This document shows positions 37,423 through 45,808 of a stretch of 64,000 bases of DNA, piece after piece. The stretch comes from DTHT01 sp037444625. Its GTDB lineage: Bacteria; Acidobacteriota; Terriglobia; Bryobacterales; Bryobacteraceae. Each line of letters starts with the position of its first letter. The first letter of the stretch is position 1. The notes below the pieces were generated by a model, which searched no databases, had not been told where the DNA came from, and was given only the letters and a program-made list of their open reading frames with translations. The stretch covers positions 1 to 64,000 of the forward strand of contig JBBIMA010000016.1 of the NCBI GenBank assembly GCA_037444625.1. Reading direction: 5' to 3'. A program made the position numbers and the translations under genes.

Positions 37423-38975
37423 CGGGTTGCTCTCCGCCGGCCGGCTCGCTGCGTTCTCCGGCCGGCAGCAGGATGTGGAACGTCGTCTCCTCCCCGGTCT
37501 CGACCTGGATCTCTCCGCCGTGCCGCTTGACGATGCCGTAGGCCACCGCCAACCCCAGGCCCACGCCCGAGGCGGCCTGCTTGGTCGAGAAGAACGGCTC
37601 GAAAATGTGGGGCAGGACCTCCTTGGGAATGGGCGGGCCGTTGTTGGTCAGCGCAATGTCCAGCCGCCCGTCGGCGGTGAGCTCGCCCCGGATCAGCAGG
37701 CGGCCCCGGCGATCGGGCCGGCTGCCGACGGCGTCCACGGCGTTGACGATCACCGCCATCAGCACTTGCTGGATCTGCGAGGCGTCGCAAGGGATGCGCG
37801 GCAGCTCGGGAATCTGCTGGAGGACCTCCAGGCCGGCGGCCTGGAGCTTGGGCTCCAGGACGGCCAGCGCGTGCCGGACGATCGTGCGGATGTCGCTGGG
37901 CGCCATCTGGGCCGGCTGCTTGCGGGCGAACACCAGCAGGTTGTTGGCGATCTGGCCGCAGCGGCGGCTCTCGCGCTGGATGGTCTGCACCCAGTCGAGC
38001 GCCGGCCCGCTCAGGGAGGCCTTCTTCTCGAGCAGCCGGGCGTAGGTGTAGATGCCGGCCAGCGGGTTGTTGATTTCGTGCGCCACCGCGGCCGCCAACT
38101 GGCCCAGCGAGGCCAGTTTCTCGGTGTGGATGAGCTTTTCCTGGGCCGCTTCCAGCTCGCGCGTCTTGCGCCGGATCCGCTCCTCCAGCGTCCGGTTGGC
38201 CGCCTCGACCTGCTCGGCCATATGATCGAAGGCCCGGGCCAGCGCGCCGATTTCGTCCCGGCGCGCCAGGCGGAAGCGGTAGGAAAGATTGCCCCCGGCC
38301 AGCAGGTTCACCCCGGCGATCAGGCGGCGAATGGGGCGCGAGATCAGCCACCAGATCAGCCCGCCGCCGATCAGCGCCAGCACGGCGGCCGAGAGCACCA
38401 CCTGGGCCCGCATGCGCCGCTCGTGGGCGGCGAGGGCCTCATCCACCCGCTCCAGCGAGAGCACCACGTCGAGCACTCCCAGGATGCGCTGCGCCGGCGG
38501 GTGCGCGTGGCAGGAGGCGTTTGAGCAGGCGGCTTCGTTCTCGATCGGCCGGATCAGCCCGATCACCCGTTCCTGCCCCATGCGGTAGAAGCGGAAGGTG
38601 TCGCGCGTAGCCGGCTTCTCCAGGGGCGTGGCCGTCGAGTGGCAGGCGTAGCAGGCGTCGGCCCGCTTGTCCACCATCTGCCCCACCTCGCTCATCAGGG
38701 TCGAGATCTGGATCGCCCCGCTCTTGGCGAAAATGCGGATCTTGCGCACCCCGCTCTGCGCCCCGATGGACTGGATGATGTGCAGCAGCTCGGTGCGGTT
38801 GTTATGCAGCATGCTGTCACGCGTAGCCCGGAAGATGATGTCCGCCATGCTGCGCGCCGCCAGCACCGTGGCGGTCTCCAGGTTCTCGCGCAACACCCGC
38901 AGGTTGGCCGTCCCCAGCCACAGCAGGACCGCGGCCAGCCCGGCCACCAAACCCGCCGTCAGCTTGGCGCCCAGT

Positions 38976-40130
38976 TTAGGCATACGCCGGCCGAGACTCG
39001 ACCTCCTCCCCCTGCGGCGCCTGCTCGAAGACCGCCAGATGCCGCACCGCCAGCCGGAAGGCGGCCACCCCGAGCGTCACCAGCATCAACGTGATCGAGA
39101 TTTCCATCCAGGACGGGAAGTAGCGGGCGCCCGTGGCGGCCTCCAGGCCGGTGGTGGAAACGTTCAGCCGCTGGAGGAGGAAGCCGCCCACCGCCGCCGC
39201 CGCCAGGGCGAACAGCCTTTGCGGATGGCGCCGCAAGCGCGCGGAAAGCGCCAGAGCCGCCGGCCCCGCCAGCAGCAGCGTCTCCAGCCAGAACATGCCG
39301 GCCTCGAAGGCGCCCGGGCCGGAGAATCGCCCGGCCGCCTCCCACTGCCCCCGGCTGCCCAAATCCCAGAACCTCAGGAACAGATACAGCGCCAGAAACA
39401 CCGCCATCGCCTTGGCCAGGTCCTCCAGCACGTCCCGCTCCAGCGCCCGGCCGAACGCCCGCGCGCTCAGCCCGCTCTCAAAGATTACCATTGCCAGACC
39501 CGCCGCTACAGCCGAGAGCCAGAACAGCCAGGGCAGCCACGGGCTGTACCACAGGGGATGCAACTTGGCCGGCAGGATCAGATACAGACCGCCCAGCGAG
39601 GATTGATGCAGCGTCGAGAGGACGAAGCCCGCCGCCGCCAGCGGCACGATCGCCCCCCGCGCCGCCCGCGCCGCCCGGGGCCAGCCCAGCTTTTCCCACA
39701 GCAGCGGAGAGAGCTCCAGGGCCAGCACCGCGGTGTACAACATCACGCACCAGGCCACCTCGAACATCACCGATCGGGGATTCCACAACACCGCCGCCCG
39801 CCAGATGTTCCACGGCCGGCCCAGATCGTACACCAGGGCCAGGATCACCAGCAGGTAGCCCAGAAAAGCCGTCAGCACCGCCGGCCGCACCACGGCGCGG
39901 AACCGCTCCAGGTGCAGGATGTAGACCGCGGCGGCCAGAGCGAATCCGCCCGCCGACAGGCCCACACCGCACAGCACGTCGAAGCCGATCCACAGGCCCC
40001 AGGGCATGCGGTCGGAAAGGTTCGTGGCCGCACCCAACCCGCGGCTGAAACGCACCGCCGTGGCGTAGCTGCCGGCCGCCAGGATGGCCAGCGCCGCCAG
40101 CCGCCAGAACAGCGCGCGCAGCAGTCTCAT
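38976..40130 (-). CDS. NrfD/HybB-like polytopic membrane subunit
   Basis: 384 residues with about nine or ten hydrophobic helices. The segment RMPWGLWIGFDVLCGVGLSA matches the HybB branch of the NrfD/PsrC superfamily, quinone-interacting membrane anchors for iron-sulfur partners. The ATG at 40130 overlaps the ferredoxin stop in an ATGA. No catalytic hydrogenase, reductase or molybdoenzyme subunit lies in the operon. DsrP is another member of the superfamily, but the sequence looks closer to HybB. Confidence 0.87.
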   Translation of the reverse strand: MRLLRALFWRLAALAILAAGSYATAVRFSRGLGAATNLSDRMPWGLWIGFDVLCGVGLSAGGFALAAAVYILHLERFRAVVRPAVLTAFLGYLLVILALVYDLGRPWNIWRAAVLWNPRSVMFEVAWCVMLYTAVLALELSPLLWEKLGWPRAARAARGAIVPLAAAGFVLSTLHQSSLGGLYLILPAKLHPLWYSPWLPWLFWLSAVAAGLAMVIFESGLSARAFGRALERDVLEDLAKAMAVFLALYLFLRFWDLGSRGQWEAAGRFSGPGAFEAGMFWLETLLLAGPAALALSARLRRHPQRLFALAAAAVGGFLLQRLNVSTTGLEAATGARYFPSWMEISITLMLVTLGVAAFRLAVRHLAVFEQAPQGEEVESRPAYA

Positions 40131-40891
40131 CGCCCGCCTCCCGGCCGTGCCGGATCGCCCCGCTCGGCTCGCTGCACCTCCCGCCGGCGGTTGGTCAGCC
40201 ACCACAGCCCGGCCATCACCAGCGCAGCCGCGCCGCTCAAGGGAGGAACCTGCGCCAGCACCCGCTGCGTCAACCGCGGCAGCGGCTCCTCGGGGAGGTT
40301 CTCCGGCAGGCCCAGCAGCCGGAACGGAACGGGCGAAAGGTACAGCACGGAGGTGCCGCCGGCCTCGCGCTCCCCGTAAATCCGGGGTACGTAGCTGCCC
40401 GGCGCGGCCTCCAGACGGGCGCGCGCCAGCGCCAGCAGCGCCTCGCGCTCGCCGCAAGTTGTGGCGCCCGTGGGGCAAACCTCCGCGCAGGCCGGCAGCC
40501 CGCCCGAGCGGATTCGCTCGGCGCAAAAGGAGCATTTGCTCAGCCGCGGGGCCGGGCTGTTCCACTCGTAGCGGGGAGCATCGTAAGGACACGCCTGGAG
40601 GCAGTAGCGGCAACCCATGCAGATCGAAGGGTCGTATACCACCGGCCCCTCAGGCGTCTTCCTCAGTGCGCCCACCGGACAGACCGACACGCAGGCCGGA
40701 TCCAAACACTGCATGCACAGCCGCCGGTAATAAACCTCGCCCCGCCGGCCGACCAGCTTGCGCAAGACGGTGAATTTCCCCTCGGCCGGGCCTTCGCCGC
40801 AAGCCTGCGGCAGTTCGTTTGCCTCGGCACAGGCCGCCAGGCAGGCGCCGCAACCGGCGCAGCGCGTGACGTCCAGCAACAGAGCGCGCAT
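40127..40891 (-). CDS. HybA-like 4Fe-4S ferredoxin with C-terminal membrane anchor
   Basis: 254 residues. Four cysteine clusters typical of NrfC/HybA four-cluster ferredoxins are visible: CAGCGACLAAC, CMQCLDPACVSVCP, CMGCRYCLQACPYDAP and CSFCAER with the following CAEVCP. No Tat signal is present. A C-terminal hydrophobic segment (about 215-232, PPLSGAAALVMAGLWWL) likely anchors it, so the iron-sulfur part may face the cytoplasm. It should pass electrons between the NrfD-like quinone site and an unidentified partner. It lies 9 bp after the GcvH-like gene. Confidence 0.9.
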   Translation of the reverse strand: MRALLLDVTRCAGCGACLAACAEANELPQACGEGPAEGKFTVLRKLVGRRGEVYYRRLCMQCLDPACVSVCPVGALRKTPEGPVVYDPSICMGCRYCLQACPYDAPRYEWNSPAPRLSKCSFCAERIRSGGLPACAEVCPTGATTCGEREALLALARARLEAAPGSYVPRIYGEREAGGTSVLYLSPVPFRLLGLPENLPEEPLPRLTQRVLAQVPPLSGAAALVMAGLWWLTNRRREVQRAERGDPARPGGGR

Positions 40892-40900
40892 CGGCCGGCC

Positions 40901-41563
40901 TCAGCACAAGAAGAACCGCTCGGTCAGCTCCCGCCATCGGGCGGGCGGCAGCTCGGCGCCCAGCTCCCGCCGAACCAGACCCCCGTCCAGCGCCGTGACC
41001 ATGGCGGCGGGCGAAAGCGCCTGGCGCAGCTCGGCCACCGCCCACTCCATCCAGCGCCGCGCCAAAGCCCCGGAGAGCAGGTTGCGGAGGCTGACCTCGA
41101 CGTCCGGCGAAAACACCTCCAGCAGCCAGCCGCCATGGTAGGGATCCTTCAGCGCCAGGGAGGGATCCTGGGCCAGCTTGTCGTTGACCGCCACGATCTC
41201 GCCTTCCACAGGGGCGAGCATGGCTGCCGGTCCGTGAGCCGTATGTATGGTCCACCCCTTCTCGCCCTGGCGCACCCAGCGGCCTCGCGGCGGCGTCTCG
41301 ACCCGCTCGATGCGCCCCAGCAGGCTGGCGGCGAACTCGTCCAGGCCGATCCGGATCCGCCCGTGCCCCAAGTGCAGGGCCCAACTATGACCCGGATGGT
41401 AATGAAGAGCCTCGGGCAGGGTGACGCCGGCCACCACGGGCGCCGACGCCGGCGTTGGCGCCTGGGGGACCTCGGCGACGCGGAACCGGTATTTCTCGCG
41501 ATGCAGGAGAACGTCAACCAAGATGAACGTTGCGAAAGTCGCCAGCACTAGGATCGCTACCAT
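40901..41563 (-). CDS. Membrane-anchored GcvH-like protein without the lipoyl lysine
   Basis: 220 residues. An N-terminal TM (residues 1-20) and a short linker are followed by a GcvH-type lipoyl fold: HPGHSWALHLGHGRIRIGLD, then LLGRIERVETPP and MLAPVEGEIVAVND. At the position of the modified lysine (SVKA in GcvH) stands His110 (TAHGPAAM); no lysine is nearby, so lipoylation is unlikely. A C-terminal helical region of about 70 residues is unassigned. First gene of the redox operon. GcvH folds occur near some sulfur and cytochrome systems, but a His-substituted, membrane-bound one has no role I know. Confidence 0.75.
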   Translation of the reverse strand: MVAILVLATFATFILVDVLLHREKYRFRVAEVPQAPTPASAPVVAGVTLPEALHYHPGHSWALHLGHGRIRIGLDEFAASLLGRIERVETPPRGRWVRQGEKGWTIHTAHGPAAMLAPVEGEIVAVNDKLAQDPSLALKDPYHGGWLLEVFSPDVEVSLRNLLSGALARRWMEWAVAELRQALSPAAMVTALDGGLVRRELGAELPPARWRELTERFFLC

Positions 41564-41706
41564 AATTAGGCGCCTCCATCACCGCCATCGGGGTGGCACG
41601 TCAAGGGCCGATTGCTGAGTTTTTCGTCAGGGCGCGGCAGATCACGGGTTTAGCCGGGCGCGGGTGGGCGGAGAACCTGCGGGTTGGCTCCGGGTGAGTT
41701 GCGTAA

Positions 41707-41722
41707 AGCAACAGGCGTGCGC
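41707..41722 (-). promoter_or_regulatory. Candidate sigma-54 promoter for the GcvH-like operon
   Basis: Minus-strand reading gives GCGCACG, four bases, then TTGCT. The -12 half is perfect; the -24 half matches five of seven positions and has only one of the two conserved Gs. It lies about 145 bp upstream of the GcvH-like start, in an operon that encodes its own sigma-54 activator. Confidence 0.4.
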
Positions 41723-41770
41723 CGCATAGCGCGGAAGTGATTAAAAATGAAAGGACGACCAGCCGGGTGG

Positions 41771-41796
41771 AAAGTGCTTCACCCATGCTGCACTTT
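41771..41796. promoter_or_regulatory. Inverted repeat, possible activator-binding site
   Basis: Perfect 7-bp arms AAAGTGC and GCACTTT separated by 12 bases, about 50-90 bp upstream of the candidate leftward sigma-54 promoter, a normal place for an NtrC-type enhancer. The loop is asymmetric, so it could also be a hairpin. Confidence 0.4.
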
Positions 41797-41905
41797 TCAT
41801 CGCGCGATGGCGCGCGGCAGCGCGGCGGGATTTGGCCAGTTTAGGAACTTAATACCTGAAAGGCCGAGGTTGACTGTTGCAATGAACAAGTGTAGGATTC
41901 ATCAG

Positions 41906-42340
41906 ATGCCCCGGCCTTCTCGTCGCTCCTTCGCCAGTTGGCTGCTCAGCGGCGGCATCGCCGCTTCCCTGGCCTCCTTCCTCTATCCCGTGCTGCGTTT
42001 CCTCAGACCGCCTTCCCTTCCGGAGGCGCCAGTCAACGAGGTCGTCGCCGCCTCCGCTCAGCAGATGCCCCCGAATTCCGGCAAGCTGGTTCGCTTCGGC
42101 AGCAAGCCCGTCCTGCTCATTCGCGTCAATGAAACCGACTGGCGGGCCTACGGCGCCATTTGCACCCACCTGAACTGCACGGTCCAGTACCAGAGCGCCA
42201 GCCAGCAGATCTGGTGCGCCTGTCACAACGGCTTTTACGACCTGAACGGCAAGGTGGTCTCCGGGCCGCCGCCCCGGCCACTGGAGGAGTTCGTAGTGCG
42301 GCTCCGCGGCCAGGAGGTTGTCATCTCCCGGCGCGCCTGA
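41906..42340 (+). CDS. Rieske [2Fe-2S] protein with Tat signal
   Basis: 144 residues. A twin-arginine leader (PRPSRRSFASWLLSGG) doubles as a membrane anchor. The cluster ligands are Cys86 and His88 in CTHLNC and Cys104 and His107 in CACH; C91 and C106 can form the usual disulfide. It accepts electrons from quinol at a cytochrome b. The ATG at 41906 has AGGA eight bases ahead; an earlier in-frame ATG at 41882 has no good site. Cytochrome b follows 15 bp later. Confidence 0.92.
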   Translation: MPRPSRRSFASWLLSGGIAASLASFLYPVLRFLRPPSLPEAPVNEVVAASAQQMPPNSGKLVRFGSKPVLLIRVNETDWRAYGAICTHLNCTVQYQSASQQIWCACHNGFYDLNGKVVSGPPPRPLEEFVVRLRGQEVVISRRA

Positions 42341-42355
42341 CGGGAGGATGCCGCG

Positions 42356-43459
42356 ATGCCAGTGACCGAAACCCCGCGCGTCGCCCGTCGCCTGGCCGGC
42401 TGGTTCGAGGAACGCCTCGGCGCCGATCGGATCCGCGAGTTCATCGCCCACAAGACCGTACCGGTGCACTCGGGGACCATCTGGTACTACTTCGGGGGCA
42501 TGACGCTGTTCCTGTTTGCGATCCAGGTACTGACCGGGATCCTGCTGCTGCTTTACTACCGTCCGACGGCCACCGAGGCCTACGAGAGCGTCCAGTTCAT
42601 CGTCACCCGAGTGCAGTTCGGGTGGCTGATCCGCTCGATTCACAGTTGGTCGGCCAACCTGATGATTTTCACGGCCTTCGTGCACATGTTCAGCGTGGTT
42701 TTCCTGCGCGGCTGGCGCAGCCCGCGGGAGCTGACCTGGCTGAGCGGCATCGTGCTGCTGGGCCTGTCGCTGGGCTTCGGCTTCAGCGGCTACCTGCTGC
42801 CTTGGAACACGATCTCTTACTTCGCCACCAAGGTGGGGGCCGACCTGGCGGCCGCCACGCCCGTAGTCGGCCCGGCCCTGGCGCGATTCCTGCGCGGCGG
42901 CGACGATGTGACCGGGGCTACTCTGACGCGCTTCTTCGGCTTCCACGTGGCGGTGCTGCCCGCGCTGACCACTGCGTTTCTGGCTCTGCATCTGGCTTTG
43001 GTCCAGCGCTTCGGCATCAGCACGCCGCCCTGGATCGAGGAGCGCAACCGCCGCCAGGGAGCGCCGATCCCGCAGATGCCCTTCGCGCCGAACTTCCTGC
43101 TGCGCGAACTGATGGCCTGGTACGGCGCGCTGGCTGTGCTGGGCGTGCTGGCGGCGCTGTTCCCCTGGCCCTTGGGCGAGAAGGCCGACCCGTTCGCGCC
43201 CGCCCCGGCGGGCATCCGGCCGGAGTGGTATTTCCTGGCGCCGTTCTACACTCTGAAGCTGCTGCCCAGCCACGTCTGGGTGCTGGAAGGGGAGCAGGCG
43301 GGCCTGATCGGCTTCGGCCTGCTGGCGATCTGGTGGACGGCCCTGCCCTTCTGGGCGGTGGACCGTCAGGGACGGGAGCGCACGCGGCTGCTGACCGGGG
43401 CGGGGGTCCTGCTGATCGCCTGGCTGTCCACTTTCTCCCTGTTGGGGTACTTCAAATGA
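42356..43459 (+). CDS. Cytochrome b of a bc-type quinol complex
   Basis: 367 residues with about eight TM helices, the N- and C-terminal halves fused. The haem-ligand pairs are His96/His110 and His197/His212, and the Qo-site PEWYF motif is intact (RPEWYFLAPFYTLKLL). A good ribosome site precedes the ATG. The stop overlaps the start of the nine-haem cytochrome in an ATGA. No cytochrome c1 gene follows; multihaem cytochromes appear to take that place. Confidence 0.94.
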   Translation: MPVTETPRVARRLAGWFEERLGADRIREFIAHKTVPVHSGTIWYYFGGMTLFLFAIQVLTGILLLLYYRPTATEAYESVQFIVTRVQFGWLIRSIHSWSANLMIFTAFVHMFSVVFLRGWRSPRELTWLSGIVLLGLSLGFGFSGYLLPWNTISYFATKVGADLAAATPVVGPALARFLRGGDDVTGATLTRFFGFHVAVLPALTTAFLALHLALVQRFGISTPPWIEERNRRQGAPIPQMPFAPNFLLRELMAWYGALAVLGVLAALFPWPLGEKADPFAPAPAGIRPEWYFLAPFYTLKLLPSHVWVLEGEQAGLIGFGLLAIWWTALPFWAVDRQGRERTRLLTGAGVLLIAWLSTFSLLGYFK

Positions 43460-44688
43460 GCCGAAGGCTTGTCTGGTTGCCGGCGCTGTTTCCCGCCTTG
43501 CTGGCCGCAGATTCCTGTCGCGACTGCCACAGCGCCCTGGAAGGCCCGCTGGGCGCCCCGGCCGCCGCGTTTGCCCGGGACGTCCACGCCCACCGGGGCT
43601 TCGGCTGCGCCGACTGCCACGGCGGCGACCCCGCTCAGGACGATCCCGCCCTCTCGATGAGCCGCGCCCGCGGCTTTCTGGGCAAGATCAGCCGCCTTCA
43701 GGTTCCCCGCCTCTGCGCGCGCTGTCATAGCGACGCCCGCCTGATCCACAAGTTCCGCCCGCAGCAGCGCGTGGACCAGTTCTCCCAATACTTGACCAGC
43801 GTGCACGGCAAGCGCTGGGCGGCCGGGGACGCGGCCGCGGCCAACTGCGTGGATTGCCACGGCGTGCATGGGATCCGCGAGGTGCGCGACGCCGAATCGC
43901 CCGTGCATCCGCTCAAGCTGCCTGCGACCTGCGCCCGCTGTCACGCCGACGCCGCCTACATGGCCCGCTACAGGCTGCCCACCAACCAATTCGAGGAGTA
44001 CCGCCAGAGCGTGCACTGGGAGGCTCTGGCCAAGCGGCGCGACCCCTCCGCCCCCAGTTGCGCCTCTTGCCACGGCAACCACGGGGCTACACCGCCGCAG
44101 GTGTCCTCGGTGGCGGCCGTCTGCGGCTCCTGCCACGCCCTGTTGGAGGACCTGTATCGGCAGAGCCCGCACCAGCCGGTCTTCGCCGCCCTGGGCCGGG
44201 GAGGCTGTTCGGTCTGCCATGATCACCACAGGGTGAGGCGGCCCTCGGTCGAGTTGCTGGCCGGGCCGCGCTCGGTCTGCGTCCAGTGCCACCAGGCGGG
44301 CTCGCCCGGCGCGGCCGCGGCGGCCGAAATGGCCCGCTTGATTCGCAGCCTCAATACCGAACTGGACCGCTCGGACGCCATCCTGGCCCAAGCAGCGCGC
44401 GACGGCATGGAGGTCTCCGAGGCGCAGGCCCGCCAGCAGGAGGGGCGCGAGGCGCTGGTGAAGGCTCGGGTGGCGGTGCACACGGCGCGCCTGGCGGAGG
44501 TGGCCGCCCGGGCCCGGGAGGGCCTGGCGATCGCGGCCCAAACCTATCGCGCCGGGCAGGACGCCTTGCGGGAACGCGATTTTCGCCGCTGGGGCCTGGC
44601 GGTCTCGCTGGCGGCCATCGCCCTGACGCTGGCCGGGCTGTGGCTGAGGATCCGAGCGCTCGAGCGCCCGCCTGCGGGGCGGCCATGA
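43456..44688 (+). CDS. Membrane-anchored nonahaem cytochrome c
   Basis: 410 residues. A signal (MSRRLVWLPALFPALLAADS) is followed by nine CxxCH motifs (CRDCH, CADCH, CARCH, CVDCH, CARCH, CASCH, CGSCH, CSVCH, CVQCH). A Glu/Ala/Arg-rich coiled coil (about 285-375) then leads to a C-terminal TM (RWGLAVSLAAIALTLAGLWL). It resembles NapC/NrfH-related or octahaem families only in haem density; I do not assign a named family. Translation is coupled on both sides (ATGA with cytochrome b and the next cytochrome), implying a subunit of the same complex. Confidence 0.88.
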   Translation: MSRRLVWLPALFPALLAADSCRDCHSALEGPLGAPAAAFARDVHAHRGFGCADCHGGDPAQDDPALSMSRARGFLGKISRLQVPRLCARCHSDARLIHKFRPQQRVDQFSQYLTSVHGKRWAAGDAAAANCVDCHGVHGIREVRDAESPVHPLKLPATCARCHADAAYMARYRLPTNQFEEYRQSVHWEALAKRRDPSAPSCASCHGNHGATPPQVSSVAAVCGSCHALLEDLYRQSPHQPVFAALGRGGCSVCHDHHRVRRPSVELLAGPRSVCVQCHQAGSPGAAAAAEMARLIRSLNTELDRSDAILAQAARDGMEVSEAQARQQEGREALVKARVAVHTARLAEVAARAREGLAIAAQTYRAGQDALRERDFRRWGLAVSLAAIALTLAGLWLRIRALERPPAGRP

Positions 44689-45794
44689 AATCGGGTTCGT
44701 TGGGCTGGCTGGTTTGGGAGGCGCTGGCCGGACTTTGTCTGGCGGGCGAGCCGCCGAGCACGGCCGAGTATTGCGGCCGTTGCCACCGCGCCATTCACGA
44801 GGCCTGGAAACAGTCGGCGCACGCCCGCGCCATGGAGAGCCGGCTTTTCCAGGATGCCCTCGAACTGGCCGAACAGGATTTCGGGCCGCAGAGCCGCAAG
44901 CTCTGCCTGGGGTGCCACGCTCCGGTGGCGGTGCGTACGGGGGATCTGGCGCTGCGCCAGAAGGTGAGCTGGGAGGGGGTCACTTGCGAATACTGCCACT
45001 CGATGCGCGAAGTCGCGTTGGCGCCCGGCAATCCCCGGGCGCGGATCGAGTTCTCGCCAGTGAAAAGCGGGCCGCTCAAAGACGCGGTGTCAGGCGAGCA
45101 CGGCGTCGAGTATTCGCCCTTGCACACCTCGGCCCTGGCCTGTGCGCCCTGTCACGAGTACAACAACGCCTTGGGTTTCCCGGTGCTCACCACCTTCAGC
45201 GAGTGGCGTGCGACTCAGGCGGCGGGCGCCGGGCAGCCGTGTCAGGCCTGCCACATGGACCGGGTGGCCGGCGAGGTGGTGGATCCGCGCATCCGGAGGG
45301 CGCGCGAGGCGCGCGTCAACCTGCACCTGATGCCCGGCAGCCACTCGATCGAGCAGTTGACGCGGACCATCACGGCCCGCCTGCTGGCCGCCCGGGAGGG
45401 CGATCAGTTGAAGGTCACCGTCCAGGTGGCCAACCGCCTGGCGGGCCATCGCGTGCCGACCGGCTCGCCGCTGCGCCATTTGCGGCTTGCCGTGAGCATG
45501 GAGGCTTATGACGGGCGCCGCTTGGAGGAGGAGCGGATCTATCGCCGCCTGACGGCCGACGCCCAAGGCCGCCCGCTGACCCTGGAGCATCTGGTGTTTG
45601 TGAAGGCCGCGAAGCTGCTGTCGGATACTCGCCTGGCGGCGGGAGAGAAACGTACGGAGGTCTTCCTGTTTCCACTGGCGGCGGGCGTCCCGGCCACCGT
45701 CAAGGCGTCGCTCACTTACTACTACTCCCCGATGGCGCGCCAGGAAAGCCAGCAGCGGCTGACCTTCCTGACCTTGCAGCGGCTGGTGCGCTGA
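44685..45794 (+). CDS. Pentahaem cytochrome c (c554-like N-terminal region)
   Basis: 369 residues. A short leader, then five CxxCH motifs (CGRCH, CLGCH, CEYCH, CAPCH, CQACH) within the first 210 residues, and a C-terminal beta-rich domain without haem (VTVQVANRLAGHRVPTGSP onward). The opening CGRCHRAIHEAWKQSAHARAM resembles cytochrome c554-type proteins. The start overlaps the preceding stop (ATGA). Probably periplasmic, receiving electrons from the nine-haem subunit, with the terminal acceptor not shown. Confidence 0.87.
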   Translation: MKSGSLGWLVWEALAGLCLAGEPPSTAEYCGRCHRAIHEAWKQSAHARAMESRLFQDALELAEQDFGPQSRKLCLGCHAPVAVRTGDLALRQKVSWEGVTCEYCHSMREVALAPGNPRARIEFSPVKSGPLKDAVSGEHGVEYSPLHTSALACAPCHEYNNALGFPVLTTFSEWRATQAAGAGQPCQACHMDRVAGEVVDPRIRRAREARVNLHLMPGSHSIEQLTRTITARLLAAREGDQLKVTVQVANRLAGHRVPTGSPLRHLRLAVSMEAYDGRRLEEERIYRRLTADAQGRPLTLEHLVFVKAAKLLSDTRLAAGEKRTEVFLFPLAAGVPATVKASLTYYYSPMARQESQQRLTFLTLQRLVR

Positions 45795-45808
45795 GCGGAG
45801 CGGCCGGC

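Larger units (their letters stand above)
41564..41905. other. Divergent control region between the two redox operons
   Basis: 342 bp with no gene. It separates the leftward GcvH-like/ferredoxin/NrfD/kinase operon from the rightward Rieske/cytochrome operon, and it is less GC-rich in its right half. It holds a candidate sigma-54 promoter and an inverted repeat listed separately. Confidence 0.6.

Noticed and set aside
38976..40891. Assignment of the NrfD-like and ferredoxin genes as DsrP and DsrO
   Set aside because: The ferredoxin has no Tat signal and has a C-terminal anchor, and no dsrJKM genes adjoin; HybA/HybB-like is the safer call.
40901..41563. True lipoylated GcvH of the glycine cleavage system
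   Set aside because: No lysine at the modified site, a membrane segment at the N-terminus and no gcvT/gcvP nearby.
41594..41615. Plus-strand TGGCACG as a sigma-54 promoter for the Rieske operon
   Set aside because: The -12 half (expected TTGC) reads GGGC at the right spacing, and it lies about 300 bp before the gene.
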